From the NCBI RefSeq assembly GCF_030247185.1, contig NC_080572.1:231013336-231077335 (forward strand): a stretch of DNA of 64,000 nucleotides, given 5' to 3'. Position 1 is the first letter of the stretch, and each line of letters opens with the position of its first letter. The notes beneath the pieces are model-generated. The model searched no databases. It worked only from the letters and a program-made list of their open reading frames with translations, and had not been told where the DNA came from. The position numbers and the translations under genes were made by a program. Positions 37,188 through 48,526 of the stretch are shown here, piece by piece. The stretch is from Malaya genurostris. Lineage: Eukaryota > Arthropoda > Insecta > Diptera > Culicidae.

Positions 37188-38363
37188 ACACGGAGAACCC
37201 TTCGATCATAAAATTGCGATATCGCAGTTTTTGATTTTTGCGATAGTTGATTTAACTAATTTCTTTTTGATTCAACCAAAATGGTTTTTGATTTGCATAT
37301 ATTCAAGTAGTTGAAAAATATGTTGTTTTGAATGCTGTCAAATGCCGGAGACAGTTGAGAGCAATACAATAATCGCAATGCAAAATCAACCACTTTTCTA
37401 GTTGAAATCTGTTCGCGTCGCTTCAAAATGTCAATGAAAACAACATCGATGGTTAAAGCGTTTGGTGAAATTGTGTTCATTCGATTTGAGAAATTTGTGA
37501 TAACAAGTGTTTATCTAACAGCGGTGTTGTGATAAAGTTAACCTTGTTTAAGATGAAAAAGATTTGGTGACAAATTAGAAAATGTTAAAGAATGATCATC
37601 TCGTAATCTTTCAGGTATGCACAAAAAAATTATGCTTCAAATTCGATCATTGATTTACTTCCAGCAGACTATTTTACTTCCAGCTGTTGGATACCGATGA
37701 AGATGTTCATGCATTAGCAATAAAACACTTTTTGACATGAATTTAATTTATAAAAGTAACAGGAGCGAAGGGTTTCAAACGCACAGAACGCGCTGCGATT
37801 GAATGGCACGTTTGAATTGCCGTCGCAAAATTCCAATTCCCAGCGGTTGATGCATCCAAGCTCATATAAATTGACTAAAATTATCAGTGCATAACTTTAG
37901 TTCAACCGTTTGAAGGCATCATTTTCGGTAAATTTATTAATTTCGCTAATTTATTCGCCCCTCCGGGCACTTTTGCTGAATAAAAACGTTTTTCTACATC
38001 AATCATTTCCGATCGAATCAGAAGTATTTTTTTTAGAATTTAGATCTTTACTGATCTCAAAACAAACAAACAAATAAAACCGATTTATTTTTCAACTAAC
38101 AGAATTTTGTTTCAATAACAACACCAGTTATTTCAACTAAAATATTTGTTGAAATTGAAAGGTATGTGTCCTCACTAATTGACAGCATTTTTTTTTTCAA
38201 ACAGTTGAATTAGTTGTTTCAACCATCGTTTCTGCTAATCGAAAAACAAAAATGACAGTTTAGTTAAAACAACAATCGATTAGTTGTACCAAATTTTAAC
38301 CAATCGAATTCAGAAAATCAACTAATATTCTGGTTGAAATGGGATCGCGGGTGGTTCCGTGTA
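37188..38363. mobile_element. TIR element ending TACACGGA
   Basis: 'CTACACGGAGAACCCTTCG' (37186) and the inverted 'CTACACGGAACCACCCGCG' (to 38364) form short TIRs. Subterminal DNA is rich in TTGTTTCAACTAA-like words in both directions. Outside the ends, 'CTCGTTGCGCGCCAAACA' (37155) and 'CTCGTTGCGTGCCAAACA' (38398) form a direct repeat. No ORF with a known domain. Confidence 0.5.
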
Positions 38364-38587
38364 GTATTCCTTTTTTTAACGACGAAATACTGAGCATCTC
38401 GTTGCGTGCCAAACATCAATCGTAGATCTAGTAATCATTGACGACTTTTTCAACGGAAAATTCCTTTGTTCATACAAATCAACAATATGGATTTTTCCCA
38501 CTTTTCCGGCAAGTTTCCTAATTTTTTTTGTTGCGCGAACCCGTCCATCCGTTCTTACGTGATGCGATTACAAAGAATGATCTATGC

Positions 38588-38864
<277 letters not shown>

Positions 38865-38922
38865 TACTGAAAATATTAGACCAGAATATTATTCTCAACA
38901 TTTGCTACTTAGCCATTGTAGG

Positions 38923-39906
38923 CTAGCTGGCGTTCCTCATTAAATTCCGTACAGACTTCTTGGCGACAAGTTTTGACACTTTTTTCCAATCTTTTTCGAA
39001 CTGTTGAATGGTTTCGGCTGCCGAGACATGTTTCCTAAGATGTGCCTTTGTTAATGTCCAAAATTCCTCAATTGGTCGAAGTTGTGGGCAATTTGGTGGA
39101 TTCATGTCTTTTGGGACGAAAGTGACATTTTTGGTAGTATACCATTCTACCGTTGATTTCGAGTAGTGGCAAGAAGCAAGATCTTGCCAGAAGACAACAG
39201 GATCCTAGTGGCTTCGAATCATGGGTAGAAGTCGTTTTTGTAAACATTCCTCGATGTATATTTCGCTGTTCATTGAAGCAGTGGTGATGAAGGGTTTCGA
39301 AATCTTACCGTAGCTACAAATTACTTGCCAGACCATAGCTTTCTTACCGAATCTTTCGACTTCGATCGATGTCTCGGACTGGTTTAACACTTGCCCTTCT
39401 CGCACCGTATAATATTGTGGTCCCGGCAAGGATTTGTAATCGAGTTTCATGTAGGTTTCGTCGTCCATGATTATGCAGTTCAAGTTTCCAGCAAGAGTCG
39501 TATTGTACAGCTTTCGAACCCTGGGCCTGATCGATGCTTCTTGTTTCGGACTACGTTTTGGTTGTTTCTGCTTTTAATAGGTTCGAAGATTCAAACGTTC
39601 TTTAGCACGAAGAACATTTGACTTCGAAGTGCCCACTTTATTGGTCACATCCCGAACTGAAACCTCCTTCTTTTGCTCGAACGCCTTCAGTTTACGTTTA
39701 TCCAACTGAGGGTTAGCAGGACCTTTTTTTCGACCCGTTTTCGGTTTATCCTCAAAGGTGTTATCCTCACCGAACTTCCTGATTGCATTTCGCACGGGTT
39801 TTTCAGTTACTCCTTCCATTTTTGCTATCTTTCTCAGTGACAGTCCGCGTTCTGTGCACCATTTGTACACAATTTTTCGACGTTGTTCTGCTGAAAATCC
39901 ACGCAT
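38923..39906 (-). pseudogene. DD37E (ITmD37E-type) transposase, two stops
   Basis: The enzyme cuts and joins its element at TA. From ATG at 39906 (MRGFSAEQRRKIVYKWCTER) a single frame runs ~327 codons with two in-frame stops, TAA after 'LNLRTY' (about 39572) and TAG after 'PMIRSH' (about 39203). An N-terminal helix-turn-helix is followed by the GRKKGPANP linker. Catalytic residues are visible: D in IIMDDETYMK, D in FWQDLASCHY, E in CPQLRPIEEFW. There are 37 residues between the second D and the E, the spacing that defines DD37E elements known from mosquitoes. Length is near the family norm (about 330). Repairable stops only, so it is fairly recent, yet inactive as read. Confidence 0.9.
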
Positions 39907-40055
39907 TTCGAAACAAACTAATGAAAACGAATAACTGCACAAGTGGTTAGAAAAGGATGTATACAACAGGACGCAGCCATAAAAATTTACAGATTCTTAA
40001 CCATTGCGAAATGACAGCGGTTTTTGGTTGCGTCCATACTTTCTGGTACAGTCCT

Positions 40056-40866
40056 TAGGACCGTTCTTCGTATCGCGTGAAGCGTTGTTACTCGATTGAT
40101 GATGATCGAATGATATCTTACCAGTATTACGACTGTCTATTGGAAAAAAACAACAAATGAATTAACTGTATGAATTGATAGTGAAGTTCTCGACAGCTGG
40201 CTGTCCGAAGTTTTACGAGTTTTTGGAAGAAATCTCGTATTTTAGTAGGAAACACATGTTAATACAAAACGCGATAAAATTACAACGTATTCTCGATAGT
40301 CGGCTACCCAGAGCAATAAACACGTGATTCGAAATTTTACTAACAAACAACCCCTTCCTGTGATGCATGTGGAAATGCAAAGGATTCCTCGGTTTCTAGT
40401 AGCAATGTGCATTAAACTAACAATCGTTCCTTCCCAAGTAGATTTGCATTCAGACGTGGCCGGCGTCGGTATTGATCAGCATGCAAGGATCAATGCAGTT
40501 TACACAATGTGAATCTACGTGCTATTCCCAAGCAAGTTGTTTCAGGAAAACATTTTGCAAGCTTAATTGATTCTGATCAATAACGGAGTAACAACACACG
40601 GGCGGTCTCAAATGCTAATGCTTGGATTCGTCTTCGAATATGAATATTCTTAAAAGATAGATAAAAGAAAACAAGAGCAGTGGATTTTTCTACGGAATCT
40701 GTAACAGAGGTCCTAGAAGAATCAGTGAAATCCACTGAAAGAACGTGGTTTAGATTTGGATATTGTTTAGCGAAGTTATTTGACTGATCAACTGTGTGAG
40801 AATATTCCACAAATTTCATAGTCTCAATTTTTAACGTTAAACTGCCATTTTTATATTCACTTAATG
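40056..40866. other. Non-coding DNA with dispersed repeat F copy
   Basis: The part 40378-40510 is a repeat shared with 61135-61262. A 102-codon minus frame (40577-40885) has no recognisable domain. Confidence 0.4.
40378..40510 (+). repeat. Dispersed repeat F, copy 1 (partner 61135-61262)
   Basis: Shared blocks 'GTTTCTAGTAGCAA', 'TTCCTTCCCAAGTAGAT' against 'TCTCGCTGCCCAAATAAAT', and 'ATTGATCAGCATGCAAG'-like ends, in the same order and orientation. Diverged; type unknown. Confidence 0.5.
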
Positions 40867-40946
40867 TGAATATTCTACTGTTCAATGTCGAAAAAATAAT
40901 TGGCTATGAATATTCTACTGTTCAATGTCGAAAAATTAAATTGGCT
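40867..40946. repeat. Two tandem 40-bp units
   Basis: The unit beginning TGAATATTCTACTGTTCAAT is present twice with only a few differences near its end. Confidence 0.85.
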
Positions 40947-41094
40947 CAAGTGACACGTTCCCATTGATATTTGGAGATTTGTGCCTTACCATCAATTTGT
41001 TTTAGCATCATTTTCCCGATATATAAGAGGGAAGGATTGAAGGGAAATGGTAAGGTTTGGACTAGGATGGGGAAAATTGACGACACAAAAACAC

Positions 41095-41420
41095 AAAAAA
41101 AGCAGAAGTAAATTCTGCACCCCTAAGGGATGCTGAACAATCTGCTGGGGATCACATTTAGTGGAAGCAGAAGTAAATTCTGAACCTCTACGAGGTTCCG
41201 AACAGTCTGCTGTAAAACCTATTTAGGTTTGTTACTATGTGCGTTCTTTCTGATGCACAGTTAATAAAACCTCCAACCCCCGAGAAAATTTAGAGATCTT
41301 ACAAATGTGTTACCATTCTGCACTCACGGAAGAATGCAGAACGATTCGCAGCAAGTACGAGCAGAAGTAAATTCGGTACCCCCTAAAGAATGCCAAACAA
41401 TCTGCTAAACCCTATTTAAG
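41095..41420 (-). repeat. Three imperfect repeats in the LINE 3' region
   Basis: 'GCAGAAGTAAATTC' recurs at 41101, 41167 and 41361, each followed 25-35 bases later by a 'CAATCTGCT' or 'CAGTCTGCTG' word. 3' UTR tandem repeats are known in several insect LINEs and may be recognised by the RT. Confidence 0.65.
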
Positions 41421-41444
41421 GTGAATACAGAAAGGATTTATTCA

Positions 41445-42690
41445 CTACAAGAAGAATAATGAACCCTTCTGACTATAGTTCCTTATTACATTGGGTGAGA
41501 AACGAGAGAATATCCTTTTGTTGGCATGTTTGGATGCAGCCCAAGAACGAATCTTGTGCTTTATCCAACTAGTTGAAAGTGGTAAAGCTGGTTCCGGACC
41601 AACGAAATCATTCGTTGCACACGCTCTAGCCAACTCATCATTGCCGATTGTATTCCACACAGAATCGCGTAGATTTCTGCTTGGAACACAGTATAGTATC
41701 TACCAAGTGAATGAGACTGCTCCAGCTTCATTTCACGACAGTAGACACCAGCACCAGCACGACCATTCAACAGAGAACCGTCCGTATAACAAACTATGTG
41801 TTCAACAAGCTGTCGTTCCAAATAACCAGACAACCATTCCTCACGAAGAGGATAGCTTACATTGAATGTTTTGAAAGGAAAACTGCATGTTAGAGTTAGG
41901 ACACTAGGAGCGAGTAAATAAATACTCATCCCAGGTAACCATTTGAGACCACAAGCGAGTGTGGCTAGTAGCATAGTTTATAGGGTTACTGTTCCAAAGC
42001 CCTGTAACCTTAAGACGGTATGCACAAGATAATGCTTCTTGTTTTAGGAACACGTGTAGTGGTTTAATGCACAGTAGCGCCTCTAGAGCAGCAGTTGGAG
42101 TTGTCGTGAATGCTCCTGTCATCGTTATTAGGACCATCCTTTGGAGATGATTTAGCTTTGACTGAACTGTCGCGACTTCTCCTTTCTGCCACCATACAAG
42201 ACGAGCATATGCTAAAATTGGTCTAACAATAGTTGTGTAGATCCAATGAATGTATCTGGATTTGAGTCCCCATGATTTTCCAAAAGCTCGTCTGCGTTGG
42301 CGGAAAGCCATGCAAGCTCGTTTAATCCTGAAGTCAATGTGAGCAGACCAATTCAGTTCTGAGTCAAGAATAACCCCGACGTATTTAACTTGATCGACCA
42401 CAGTGACCTCTGAACCAAAGAACTGCAACGGACGAGCTCCTGTGATTATCCTACGATAAGTGAAAAGCACCATTGATGTTTTACCCGGATTTACAGATAA
42501 TCTAACCTGATAACACATAATTGTTGAACGGATCGCAGGGCTTGCTGCATTAAATCAAAGAGAGTGATAATGCTTATACCGGTCATCAATATATGATAAT
42601 CGTCGGCAAAACCATAAGTCGGAGATCCAAGGTTATTAAGTTTCCTTAACAAACCATCAGCGACTAGGTTCCAAGATATTCCGTTCACGA
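41445..42690 (-). pseudogene. LINE RT C-terminal half plus RNase H, frameshifted
   Basis: RT pieces: SWNLVADGLLRKLNNLGSP and the catalytic box FADDYHILMTG (42620-42590), then VKYVGVILDSELNWSAHI and RQRRRAFGKSWGLKSRYIHW, typical of the thumb region. RNase H pieces: CYTDGSLLNGRAGAGVY with the first catalytic Asp, FQAEIYAILCGIQSA with the Glu, and GNDELARACATNDFVGPEPA with the final Asp region. RNase H would degrade the RNA strand of the hybrid during insertion. At least three frame changes (near 42500, 41960 and 41650) break the protein, and the upstream RT fingers and endonuclease are absent. Confidence 0.85.
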
Positions 42691-43010
42691 CTGCGTTGTT
42701 TAACCTCCTGCAGCCATTCAGTCCTCGGCACGGAAATACACCTTGACTTAAGAGTTCCTATTTTTGTGGCCTTTTACGACATGGAACAGGAAACCAGTGG
42801 ATCAATTCTTGGTAGAAAATAATTCCGCCGGATGTCACACGGCTTACCTGTTTGGTGGACTTATACCACCGGTACAGGTGAACCGTAGCATTATTCTTAG
42901 CCAGCTGGGAAACCGCTACCGACACTACACGGCTATCTAGGCTGCTCAGAAAGGGAAGTTGACATTGATGGACAACTTCCATGGATGGCCGAGCAGCCGT
43001 AGAATTTTAC
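42691..43010 (-). repeat. Unidentified repeat joined to the LINE end
   Basis: GC-rich segment with 'CCGAGCAGCCGTAGAA' and 'CAGCTGGGAAACCGCTACC'; a 74-codon minus frame (42758-42982) has no known domain. Sharp boundary with RT homology at 42690. It may be a 5' region rearranged against the RT by internal deletion, or an independent repeat. Confidence 0.4.
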
Positions 43011-43785
43011 ATGTGATTTGACCAGGTAAATGGTATATCTTAATTCATACAATCGTAGTAGTTAGTCTACACTTGACATAAATTCAAGTATGCCGTAATT
43101 TCTTCGGTGATGATACAATATTACGTCTACTAACATGTAAATATAAATTTTGCATCTGTATCGATGTAAGCTTCAGTTAAATTAACTCTGAAGTTAATGA
43201 TATGACTTATCTTTACATCCTTTGTATTGTGAATGCAAGTGAATTGGCGACGCTCCATTTATGTGCATCTATTAAGATGTAATTTTTTCTAAGTGTGTAG
43301 TGGAGAGTTGACTAGTTGAGAAAGCGGTAAGTGAATATTACGTGCTAAACATGTAAATCTCAATCAGTCTTGGCGGAAAATACAGTTGATAGATAGAAAA
43401 ATGAGTTTTATCTATTTAAAGTTCACGCTGCTTAGAAAATCGATAACGTAATATTAAAATGAAAATTTTTTCGGAAATTTATGTAACATTTAATGGACAA
43501 TTATGTCAAACACAGATTCAGAATTTTCAGATATTTTTACTGTGTTCTTCAACAGTTGCCAATCGAAACAAAACGTCCTACCGAATCAGCACCAGCCTTG
43601 CCAAATATGCTTCTGAAGTGCGCTCGCGTTCACCTTCCTTTCCCGGAATAAGCATGTACGGCTTCCAGGGGCAGAATGTCTTTCTTGTTTACAAAAATCT
43701 AGCTCAAACGATTGAGTGTGCGTTCAGTATTGATCCTTTGTGACATCTGTTTCGATCCCCACGAAACTCTTGAAACCACGGTGTA
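43011..43785. other. Non-coding DNA with a 94-codon ATG frame
   Basis: The plus frame 43459-43743 starts with ATG and has a balanced composition but no domain I recognise. No neighbours support a gene. Confidence 0.3.
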
Positions 43786-45066
43786 AGGAGTGTATCGAAA
43801 ATAAGCTATCCACATACATTTGTGTTGTACGCAAGTATTTGTGATGGTTTGTTATGGTCAGATCACAGCATGCTGTGCGTTTGGCTGTCAGCTTTCGTTT
43901 GTTTACTTGTGTGTGCGGTTGAAACTCTGCGTTTTCAAAATGTCGCGTATTGAAAAGGAAGTGAAAATTATGGTTCTGGACACATGGCTAAGTGAGTGAC
44001 TATGCAAAAATTGGCGAAGCGGTTTGGAATTCATCATGCTAGTGTTAAAATCATCATTATTATTTGGATGAGCTACCAGGAAGAGGCAGGAAACCCGGTT
44101 CTTGTAACCCGAAACTGGACCAGAAAGTGGTATCTCTAATCATGAAGAACAAATCAATGTAAATACGTGATTTGGCCAAAAAATCAGGAACGAGTGTCGG
44201 AATAATCCAGCGTATCAAGAGGCGAAATCATCTGAAGACCTACAGGAAGTAGAAAATCTCGAAATAAAGTGTAGAACAGAAGAACAAGCAACGAGCAGCA
44301 ACAAGGGCCCGGAAATTGTATTCGCGTCTTTTGCAGTGTCCGGATACATGAGTTTTGATGGATGATGAGACTTACGTAAAGGAGGACTCAAACACCTTTC
44401 CAGGTCCACAATACTTTACTGTCGTCGTTGGGGAGGATGTGAGCGATGCGAACAGGTCGATTCAAATGGAGAAATTCGGTCGGAAGGTACCGGTATGGCA
44501 AGCAATATGTTCCTGTAGTTTGAAGTCAACCATATTTTACACTACCGGAACTATAAATGCAGAAATCTATCGATCTGAGTGTCTCCAGACGAGATTGCTG
44601 CCTTTATATAAAAAGCATAGTACACCTCCACTGTTTTGGTCGGATTTAGCGTCGGCTCACTATGCCAAAACCACTCTCAATTGGCTTGCGGAAAAGGGTA
44701 TAAATTTCGTTGAGAAAATTATCAATCCACCAAATTGCTCTCAGCTTCGTCCCATCGAACGATACTGGACAATCGTGAAGAGGTCTTCAAGAAGACTGGT
44801 AAGGCAGCTGGAACATGCCGGAGTTCAACAAAACGTGGGCTCAACCGTCAAAAAATGCGATGCAACACTTGTCCGGAACTTGATGAAGAGTGTTCGATCA
44901 AAAGTTCGAAAATTCGTGAAGGAATAACTTAAATTTCGTCCGGTTTTCATTAGGCTCAAGTTTCACCTCGCACGATAAAGCATCAATTTTTAGTTTGAAT
45001 AAAATATCATTTTTTATCATAATTTGAAAGAAAAATTTGTGGATAGCTTATTTTCGATACACTCCT
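43786..45066 (+). mobile_element. Second DD37E family, copy 1 (1281 bp, both ends)
   Basis: Ends AGGAGTGTATCGAAAATAAG at 43786 and its inverse to 45066, flanked by TA (43784-43785 and 45067-45068). Copies 2 (47633-48269) and 3 (55325-57407) share the ends or leader. The transposase N-terminus is badly broken, the C-terminus open. Confidence 0.9.
43940..44927 (+). pseudogene. DD37E transposase, C-terminal half open
   Basis: From ATG at 43940 the start MSRIEKEVKIMVLDTWLSE is followed by a stop and several frame changes through the helix-turn-helix region. From 44355 a 190-codon frame is intact: first D in MMDDETYVKED, second D in LFWSDLASAHYAK, E in CSQLRPIERYW, with 37 residues between the last two, so a DD37E enzyme. 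It ends with KSVRSKVRKFVKE. The other copies show what the N-terminus should look like. Compared with the 38923-39906 transposase it shares the same layout but clearly belongs to another family. Confidence 0.9.
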
Positions 45067-46739
45067 TAATCGGAAGGAAGCTTTTGCCACTCAAAAATGT
45101 CTTTTTAAAAAACGACAACCTTTATTCATTGAGTTTTATAAAACGTAAAAAAATAAATGGATGAATAAAATGTTTCAAAGCAATCGATAAAAGTGTTCAA
45201 TTTCGGGGTCTTTGATAAATACAAACCGGAAAGTGTGATAATTGATCTCACATCTTCATACGGTTACGAATATCCTTCTCTGAACTTTGCGTTATGATTT
45301 CGAAACACTTGGATACGAAATTAAGGGAACTATTTTATAATCGTCCGGTTGTTTTTCCCAAACTAAAAGAATCATTTCAATAGTAAACAAACTCAATTCA
45401 CAATTGTAGAATCCTGATCAACCAACCGATAGGTACAACTTGAGTACACGATTCCATCATCAGCGTCACATGTTGTTCAATCATACATCTAGGGAAATGG
45501 AACAGTTGGAATGTTATTCAAATTTCAACCGCGTGGAAATCATAAATCATGTCTCAAAATATTGAGACATATAGACGTTCACTCGAGAATGGAATGGAAT
45601 GGAATGGGGACAAGGATGGCAATTCTTTTTACGCTGCCGGTTGTATAGATGGGCCAAGAAGATGACAGAGATCCGTGAAAAGACATTCCACAATTTGTAA
45701 CAATCGACTTGTGTGTGTGTCTGTGTTGGAAGCTACAGTCGCTTTCCGAAGGATCGGATTTAATACGACTCTGTATAGAAGGCACAAGCAACAGTATAAT
45801 TCTTTTACTGAATCAAACATCGTTCACATTTGAAAATTGTGCCTTTGAGTGCGCATTCGGATTATTCCCCATCGTCTTTCACTGCCTTCTTTCATTTCAT
45901 CTAAGAACCTCTCGTCTGATGCCGCTGCCAGGTTTTCTAGTCCAATGCCGAGATTGATTGTGGGAGCTGTTCGTCTTTTCACAGTGTGCCAGGAGATGAA
46001 ACTTTGCGCGCTGGAAGTGTCATAAAATATAGCATGTCGTTGGGTGAATCCGTGCATGCCACCTGCGGACAACCCAACAAACCTTCCCCCTCCATCATTT
46101 TCGGCGATGAGTTGTAGAAAAAGTTTACGTTCGGTCTGAAGAAGGAAAAAAACCACACAAATCTTGTATCGTTGGAAATAATTTGAAGTTTGTTTGACGG
46201 CATGTTATTTTAATGGTTCCATTATTTATTCTTGATTTATTGTAACAATCAATGCAAGTTTTCTAAACGAATTTTTTAGTGTTTCCCTTATTTTTTAACT
46301 GCAATAGTCATTGTGGAATGTTCAAGTAATTATTTTTTGAGCACAGAAAAAGAGAAAAAATCCTTCCCATAAACCAATATTCAGTGTCAAACTTGCAATC
46401 ACTTTTTGTTTTTGACGATCCTACAAATTATTTTAACCAATGTCTTGTGAATTTTCGGAGGTTTTCTGCACTTTTACCGACTAAACGATTTTAAAGCGCA
46501 GAATTTTTGTAGAAATTATGTGTTATTTTTACAAGTAACAAAAACCTTATAATTTGAGATCTAAAGCAGAATTCAGAGGAATGGAAATCGAACATGAATT
46601 AACATTGGATACTGCGAAGAGGAAAACAGATAAAGAAGGGCCATAGTATTTTTTTTAACAGAGGTTCTGTGAAATTACTACCGTAATAAAAAAGCTCCCG
46701 GAATCACCACCGTGTGGCGCTCTCAGTCACCCTATTAGA
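45067..46739. other. Largely unique DNA, one protein-like open stretch
   Basis: A (GGAAT)n-like run lies at 45588-45606. A minus-strand stretch (45824-46156) is open for 110 codons with a plausible composition (LIAENDGGGRFVGLSAGGMH) but lacks an ATG at its start and has no recognisable domain. It could be an exon or chance; I cannot decide. Confidence 0.3.
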
Positions 46740-47460
46740 TTTATTTTAGGTTGCCACATCTGTCATTGATATTCTATCAAATTTTCAGCTTGATAGCTGG
46801 ACATTTGTAAAAGTTACGCTGTATCGGGTACATATGCGATTGTGCGTGTCCTCGAATTTGTACAATTTTCAAAATTGAATTGAATTTGCAACAACGAGTT
46901 TGCATTAAATTTTGCGTTAGAAACGGTTTCAATGATGCGACGACATTGCAAATGTTAGAAGAGTGTTTCGGAAACGATACTCTGAAGAAACCGGTCGTTT
47001 ATCTGGGACACGAACGTTTTAGAAGTAGCCTTGAGTCTGTGAATGATGATGAGAGAAAAAGAAGGCGATGTTCACAGTTTTCATCGATTGAAAGAGTGTT
47101 GTGTATCATGAAATCCTTCCACAAGGTCAGCATCACTATAACGTACCGTCACACAATGCCTTCGTTATCCGTGAACATTTGGTTAAAACCGAACGATTAC
47201 CATTCCGTAACCACCAATCTCATCTGATTTGGCTCCCTGCAACTTTTTCGTATTTGATTGACTCAAGAAATCGCTCCGTGGAACGCGTTTCAGCACCCGA
47301 GATGAGATTATGGAAAAATCGCAGATGGCACTGATAACCATACCGAAAACTGAATATAAAATAATGTTTCGAGGAATGGATCAAGCGCTGGCATAAGTGT
47401 GTTGCAATCGATGAAGAGTATTTTGAAGGGGACAATATGTTGTATTTATAATTTTCTGAA
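46740..47460 (+). mobile_element. Internally deleted mariner-like element
   Basis: The leader 'AGGTTGCCACATCTGTCA' and 'TCTATCAAATTTTCAG' recall the leader at 20490-20530. The trailing 'TTGTATTTATAATTTTCTG' with AATAAA is a typical mariner 3' region. The central catalytic part of the transposase is lost. Confidence 0.65.
46880..47440 (+). pseudogene. Mariner transposase remnant, central deletion
   Basis: The N-terminal helix-turn-helix reads QQRVCIKFCVRNGFNDATTL with LQMLEECFGNDTLKK, closely related to the fragment at 20604. After about 47070 the frame changes and the C-terminal part resumes as HYNVPSHNAFVIREHLVKTE, where the family has its second catalytic Asp in a DNAPSH-type motif (here altered). 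The last segment reads WIKRWHKCVAIDEEYFEGD in another frame. First and third catalytic aspartates are not visible. Dead copy of the same subfamily as 20485-20836. Confidence 0.8.
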
Positions 47461-47632
47461 TAAATTTCGGTTCCGGAATGTCAAAAAGTTTTATACCGTC
47501 ATTTACAGTGGTGAAACATAAGAGTTTTTTTTTAATTAGGCTCAAAACTGTTCCAATTTGTAAGTCATATCTATTTCTGACCGTACGAAGCAACTTCGGG
47601 TACACCGGTCCTTAGAATCCGGTTTCGGCAGT

Positions 47633-48269
47633 AATAAGTTATCCACATACATTTGTGTTGTACGCATGTATTTGTGATGGTTTTTATGCTCAGATCACAG
47701 CATGTTGTCAGCTTTCGTTTGTTTTCTTGTTTGTGTGGTTGGAATTATGCGTTTTCAAAATGTCGCGTATTGAAAAGGAAGTGAAAATTAAGGTTCTGGA
47801 CACATGGCTAAGTGAGAAGGGTATTACTTTGCGAAAATTGACGAAGCGTTTTGGAATTCATCATGCCAGTGTTAGAACCATCATTAATAAGTTTGGGGAA
47901 CACTATTCTTTGGATGAGCTACCAGAAAGAAGCAGAAAATCCGGGTTTTTCAACCCGAAACTGGACCAAAAAGTGGTATCTCTAATCATGAAAAACAAAA
48001 CAATGTCAATACGTGATTTGGCAAAAAAAAAAAGCAGGAACGAGTGTCGAAATGAACCAGCGAAAATCACCTGAAGACCCACAAGAAGCATAAAATCTCG
48101 AAACAAAGTGTAGAACAGAAGAAGCGAGCAGTAACAAGGGGCCGAGAAATTGTATTCGCGTCTTTTGCAGTGTCCGGATGCATGCGTTTTGATGGAAGAT
48201 GAGACTTATGTAAAAGAGGGCCCAAAAACCCTTCCAGGTCCACAATACTTTACTGTCGTCGTTGGGGAG
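47633..48269 (+). mobile_element. Second DD37E family, copy 2 (truncated)
   Basis: Starts inside the terminal repeat ('AATAAGTTATCCACATACA') and ends abruptly at 48269, where copy 1 continues with the transposase core. Both edges are therefore broken. Confidence 0.8.
47760..48269 (+). pseudogene. DD37E transposase, N-terminal half
   Basis: From ATG at 47760: MSRIEKEVKIKVLDTWLSEK, then LRKLTKRFGIHHASVRTIIN and GEHYSLDELPERSRKSG, the paired helix-turn-helix DNA-binding region, then SLIMKNKTMSIRDLAKK. An A-run near 48025 ('GGCAAAAAAAAAAGCAGG') shifts the frame; later a stop replaces the first catalytic region (the DNA still reads 'GATGGAAGATGAGACTTATG', the MDDETY site with a changed first Asp). 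It is the best-preserved N-terminus of this family here. Confidence 0.85.
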
Positions 48270-48526
48270 CATTTTATTGATTAATCCTACTTATCATTCT
48301 TGGATTCATCTTATCCCATGGTCGCATCGCTGGTTTATACTATGTTCACACTATGAGTTAAAACAAGTTTTAACTCTGATTTCATGTTTTAAGCGAAATA
48401 ACATGTTTTACTTTTGCGTTATTTCATATTCAGAAACGTCACATTAAAACAGGTTTTCCCGAAATAACATGATATAATTGTCAGTAAAGCACAACCCTGT
48501 TAGCATTTTCCGTCACTTTACGACTA
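48270..48526. other. AT-rich self-complementary DNA, possible MITE
   Basis: 'GAAATAACATG' occurs twice (48393 and 48460) with inverted 'CATGTTTTA' and 'AAAACAGGTTTT' words between. Ends were not fixed. Confidence 0.35.

Larger units (their letters stand above)
40970..42690 (-). mobile_element. 5'-truncated LINE with RT and RNase H
   Basis: Minus-strand order is end of RT, RNase H, then a 3' region with repeats. Non-LTR elements that carry an RNase H domain include the I, LOA and Outcast lineages; I cannot choose among them. RT homology stops at 42690, right before the 'WNLVADGLL' block. A related 3' fragment lies at 11186-11640. Confidence 0.8.

Noticed and set aside
41095..41420. CRISPR-like array of spaced repeats
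   Set aside because: Only three degenerate, unevenly spaced units inside a LINE 3' region of an animal genome.
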